From positions 1 through 64,000 of the forward strand of contig NZ_LT965956.1 of the NCBI RefSeq assembly GCF_900240995.1: 64,000 nt of DNA. The letters run 5' to 3'. Positions 61,554 through 64,000 of the stretch are shown piece by piece. The stretch comes from Bacillus sp. Marseille-P3661 (GTDB lineage Bacteria > Bacillota > Bacilli > Bacillales > Bacillaceae_J). Every line of letters begins with the position of its first letter. The first letter of the stretch is position 1. Under the pieces are notes generated by a model. The model saw only the letters and a list, made by a program, of their open reading frames with translations. It was not told the DNA's origin and did no database searches. The translations under genes were made by a program, and so were the position numbers.

Positions 61554-61949
61554 TTACAATGAATTAAACCATTCTTCATCAACAGGCTCTAACCATTCTG
61601 TTTCCCCAGGTGTGAGTGCTAAATGTACAAACCAACTGTCTTTTGTTGCACCATGCCAATGTTTTATATTCGGTGGAATATTCACCACATCACCAGTTTT
61701 GATGAATTGTGCTGTTTTTCCTTCTTCTTGATACCATCCCTCACCACCTGTAATTAACAAAACTTGCCCTATTTTATGGGAGTGCCAGTTAGTGCGAGCT
61801 CTTGGAGCAAATGTCACATTTCTAATAGATGTATTAAGTGGAGTTGGATCTGAGAACACCATATGTATGTATGCATCACCGCTAAAGTCTGTTTCAACTT
61901 TATGTCCCAATGGAAAGATTGTGCTATTGCATAAATGATCATTTTCCAT
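61554..61949 (-). CDS. Small cupin-domain protein
   Basis: About 131 residues, single cupin barrel. Metal-site residues appear in NWHSHKIGQVLLITGGEGWY and IPPNIKHWHGA. It resembles cupins paired with carboxymuconolactone decarboxylase-like proteins, but no such partner is adjacent. Start at 61949 gives the usual MENDHL beginning. Enzyme or binding role open. Confidence 0.8.
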   Translation of the reverse strand: MENDHLCNSTIFPLGHKVETDFSGDAYIHMVFSDPTPLNTSIRNVTFAPRARTNWHSHKIGQVLLITGGEGWYQEEGKTAQFIKTGDVVNIPPNIKHWHGATKDSWFVHLALTPGETEWLEPVDEEWFNSL

Positions 61950-62027
61950 AATTAAAATCCTACTTTCTTTTATAAGCATTCAATTCTATTTTAATTTGTC
62001 TAAATTAATAATAATTATTCATAGGCC

Positions 62028-62087
62028 AAGGGGACAGGTAAGGTGGTTTAATTTTTATTTTGATAAGACCAATTGACCTGTCCCTTT
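62028..62087. repeat. REP-like inverted repeat
   Basis: GGCCAAGGGGACAGGT against ACCTGTCCCTTTGACC with a 28-base centre. This GGGGACAGGT type palindrome is dispersed in many Bacillus genomes; compare 27945-28014. Confidence 0.6.
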
Positions 62088-62184
62088 GACCTTGCCTAGG
62101 TGCTTCAGAAAATTTGTGTTCTTAAAATATTTATGAGAATAGTGGTGATAATAAAAGGAATCAAACATTCGAAGGGTGATTGTA

Positions 62185-62910
62185 GTGGCATTAATTTCAT
62201 GTCCTGAATGTTCTAGAGAGATTTCTGATAAGGTAAAAAGTTGTCCTCATTGTGGCTATCCATTGGATGGGGAACAGGAGAGTACTCAAAAAGTTGAACT
62301 AACATCTGTAAATTTGAAGATGGAGAAACGCAAAAAGAAGAAATTACTTACATTAATTATAAGCCTTTTAGTGGTGGGACTATTGCTTGGGGTTGGTTAC
62401 TCGGTTTACAGTAAACAACAATCCGAAAAAATAGCGGCTGAATATGCCGAAAATGTTGATCTTTTATTAATTGAAATGGTAGCAAGTGGTGCACAGGCTG
62501 AGAGTTTGCTGAATTTGACAGCAAAAGTTTGGGTTAACACAATATATGAAGAAGAAGATTTTAAAACTGACCAATATACAAAAAAATATGGTTATTTTGA
62601 AGATGATTTCAATGTCTCCTTAGCACGTCTTTTTGCTGATGAGAATACAAAAAAAACAATAGAAAGTATTGAAACGTCACAAGATAATGTTGCCGATCTG
62701 ATGAAGAAACTTCAAAATCCACCTGAAGACTATCAAAAAGCTTATGAAACATTAAGTGAGTTGTATAGTGTGTACCAAGGGGTTACTGATCTAGCGATTA
62801 ATCCAAAGGGAACTTTAACATCTTTTAATAGCAATAGAAATGAGAGAATAGACAAGTTTATGGAGTTGCTCAATAAAATCGAAACCCAATTACCCGAAAA
62901 AGCAAAATAA
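62185..62910 (+). CDS. Zinc-ribbon, single-pass membrane protein
   Basis: About 241 residues. N-terminal zinc ribbon (SCPECSREISDKVKSCPHCGYPL), Lys-rich stretch, one transmembrane helix near residues 50-70 (LLTLIISLLVVGLLLGVGY), then an extracytoplasmic helical domain. GTG at 62185 chosen (GAAGGGTGA upstream); GTG 62176 is possible. Function unknown. Confidence 0.75.
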   Translation: MALISCPECSREISDKVKSCPHCGYPLDGEQESTQKVELTSVNLKMEKRKKKKLLTLIISLLVVGLLLGVGYSVYSKQQSEKIAAEYAENVDLLLIEMVASGAQAESLLNLTAKVWVNTIYEEEDFKTDQYTKKYGYFEDDFNVSLARLFADENTKKTIESIETSQDNVADLMKKLQNPPEDYQKAYETLSELYSVYQGVTDLAINPKGTLTSFNSNRNERIDKFMELLNKIETQLPEKAK

Positions 62911-63238
62911 ATGGCCTTAAGGAACAGTTACCTTGAAGAGGAAAATTAACACAAATGCCTAATTAAAATATAAACGCGAATAAACCAAAGTAAAAGTGGT
63001 TGAAACCATTTATGAACTAAGATTTCCAATGCTAATCCTATAAAAAAATGGTTCGACCAAATTCTTAGTGAGTTTGGTCATTTTTCTTAGCACGTAGTTA
63101 GTTAAAGCGATTTACCAGAAAATAGGGCCACAGTTTCGATTATTTTTTTAAAAAAATGTCGAATTATTTCAAATACATATTGACTCACGGCTAAATCTGG
63201 GCAAAGATAAAGATATTATTTATTTCTTGGAGGCTGTT
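62911..63238. other. Intergenic region
   Basis: No gene; the only structure is a terminator at 63055-63086 (GACCAAA / TTTGGTC, then ATTTTT). Confidence 0.6.
63055..63086 (+). terminator. Terminator
   Basis: GACCAAA / TTTGGTC stem with an 11-base loop and T-run, upstream of the threonine synthase gene. Confidence 0.65.
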
Positions 63239-64000
63239 ATGAAATATATTAGTACACGCGGTAATGTAAATGAAATTGGTTTTATTGATACAGTTTTGAT
63301 GGGCTTGGCAACGGATGGTGGACTATTAGTTCCAAAACAAATTCCACAATTTTCGGATGAAAAGCTGGATTCGATGTCCAAGTTATCATATCAAGAATTA
63401 GCATATGAAATTATTTCTCAATATGTAGATGGGGAAATCCCAGAGAATGAACTCAAGGGATTAATTGAGAAAAGCTATGGGACTTTCCGTCATCCTGAAG
63501 TGACACCTGTCCAAAAAGTTAAGGATAATATGTATGTTCTCGAATTGTTCCATGGACCAACTTTTGCTTTTAAAGATGTAGCGCTGCAATTTTTAGGGAA
63601 TTTATATTCTTATATTGCAAAGAAGACAGGTGTTACCATTAATATCCTTGGGGCTACGTCTGGGGATACAGGTGCATCGGCTATTGAGGGTGTAAGAGGA
63701 AAAGAAGGAATTCGCATTTGTATATTGCATCCACATGGAAAAGTAAGTAAGGTACAAGAGCTGCAAATGACGACTGTGGATGATCCAACTGTTCTAAATT
63801 TAGCGATTAAAGGAACTTTTGACGATGGTCAAAGAATGATAAAAGAAATATTTGCAGATTTGGATTTTAAAGAAAAATATCATTTGCGTGCTATCAATTC
63901 GATCAACTTTGCTCGCATCCTAGCGCAAATCGTTTATTATTTCTATGCGTATTTCCAAGTGGCAAAAGAGAAAAATATAGAAAGTCTTAACTTTAGTGTG
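63239..64000 (+). CDS. thrC: Threonine synthase, 5' part (runs off the window)
   Basis: Open from an ATG at 63239 (TTGGAGG upstream) to the window edge, 254 codons without a stop. It is the long, E. coli-like ThrC type: MKYISTRGNVNEIGFIDTVL, the PLP lysine in GPTFAFKDVALQFLG, and GATSGDTGASAIEG phosphate loop. It converts O-phosphohomoserine to threonine using PLP. The shorter ThrC of B. subtilis lacks this N-terminal layout, so this may be a second, different threonine synthase. The C-terminal part is outside the window. Confidence 0.9.
   Translation, partial: MKYISTRGNVNEIGFIDTVLMGLATDGGLLVPKQIPQFSDEKLDSMSKLSYQELAYEIISQYVDGEIPENELKGLIEKSYGTFRHPEVTPVQKVKDNMYVLELFHGPTFAFKDVALQFLGNLYSYIAKKTGVTINILGATSGDTGASAIEGVRGKEGIRICILHPHGKVSKVQELQMTTVDDPTVLNLAIKGTFDDGQRMIKEIFADLDFKEKYHLRAINSINFARILAQIVYYFYAYFQVAKEKNIESLNFSV

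Overview
The window reads as chromosome of an aerobic, low-GC, endospore-forming member of the Bacillaceae (Neobacillus/Cytobacillus-like). This rests on AT-rich intergenic DNA, strong AGGAGG ribosome sites with frequent GTG/TTG starts, TnrA- and CcpA-type boxes, a Bacillus-type nas cluster and small Bacillus-type orphan proteins. No tRNA, rRNA, CRISPR array or intact insertion sequence was seen. It is almost entirely accessory metabolism.

Layout. (1) 0.5-10 kb: assimilatory nitrate/nitrite block. A NarK-type transporter is followed by nasD, nasE, a uroporphyrinogen-III methyltransferase, nasC, a SirB-like chelatase and a TrpD-like protein. TnrA-like boxes precede the transporter and nasD. 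(2) 10.1-19.7 kb: hydantoinase/oxoprolinase A and B subunits with a complete polyamine-type ABC importer and a broken aldehyde dehydrogenase. (3) 20.1-27.9 kb: a GntR/FCD repressor next to a DapA-family aldolase/lyase, a family-1 sugar-type ABC importer, a glycerol-dehydrogenase-like enzyme and an MsmX-like ATPase. A shared operator lies at the start points of three promoters. (4) 28.2-47.3 kb: a large catabolic regulon around a CoxL/M/S-type molybdenum hydroxylase with CoxG, XdhC, an acyl-CoA ligase, two nearly identical crotonases, a metallo-hydrolase, an SDR, an alcohol and an aldehyde dehydrogenase, a hot-dog thioesterase, a MaoC protein, a PadR regulator and an orphan permease. A dispersed palindromic motif with a CGYATRCG-type core recurs in front of most of its transcription units. 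The overall logic (alcohol to aldehyde to acid to acyl-CoA, then ring hydroxylation on a Mo centre) resembles the furfuryl alcohol/2-furoate route, but that is inference. (5) 47.4-58.8 kb: LysR, NfrA-like flavin reductase, cytochrome P450, two 2-hydroxyacyl-CoA dehydratase-family subunits, a family III CoA-transferase and a complete tripartite tricarboxylate transporter. The dehydratase subunits lack most of the expected Fe-S cysteines and no activator gene is present. (6) 58.9-64 kb: small orphan proteins (Cys-rich protein, DUF6143-like protein, zinc-ribbon membrane protein, cupin) and the 5' part of a threonine synthase gene that runs off the window.

Most novel-looking: the cysteine-depleted dehydratase pair in an aerobic-looking P450 neighbourhood, and the dispersed operator regulon of the Mo-hydroxylase cluster with its partial duplication.
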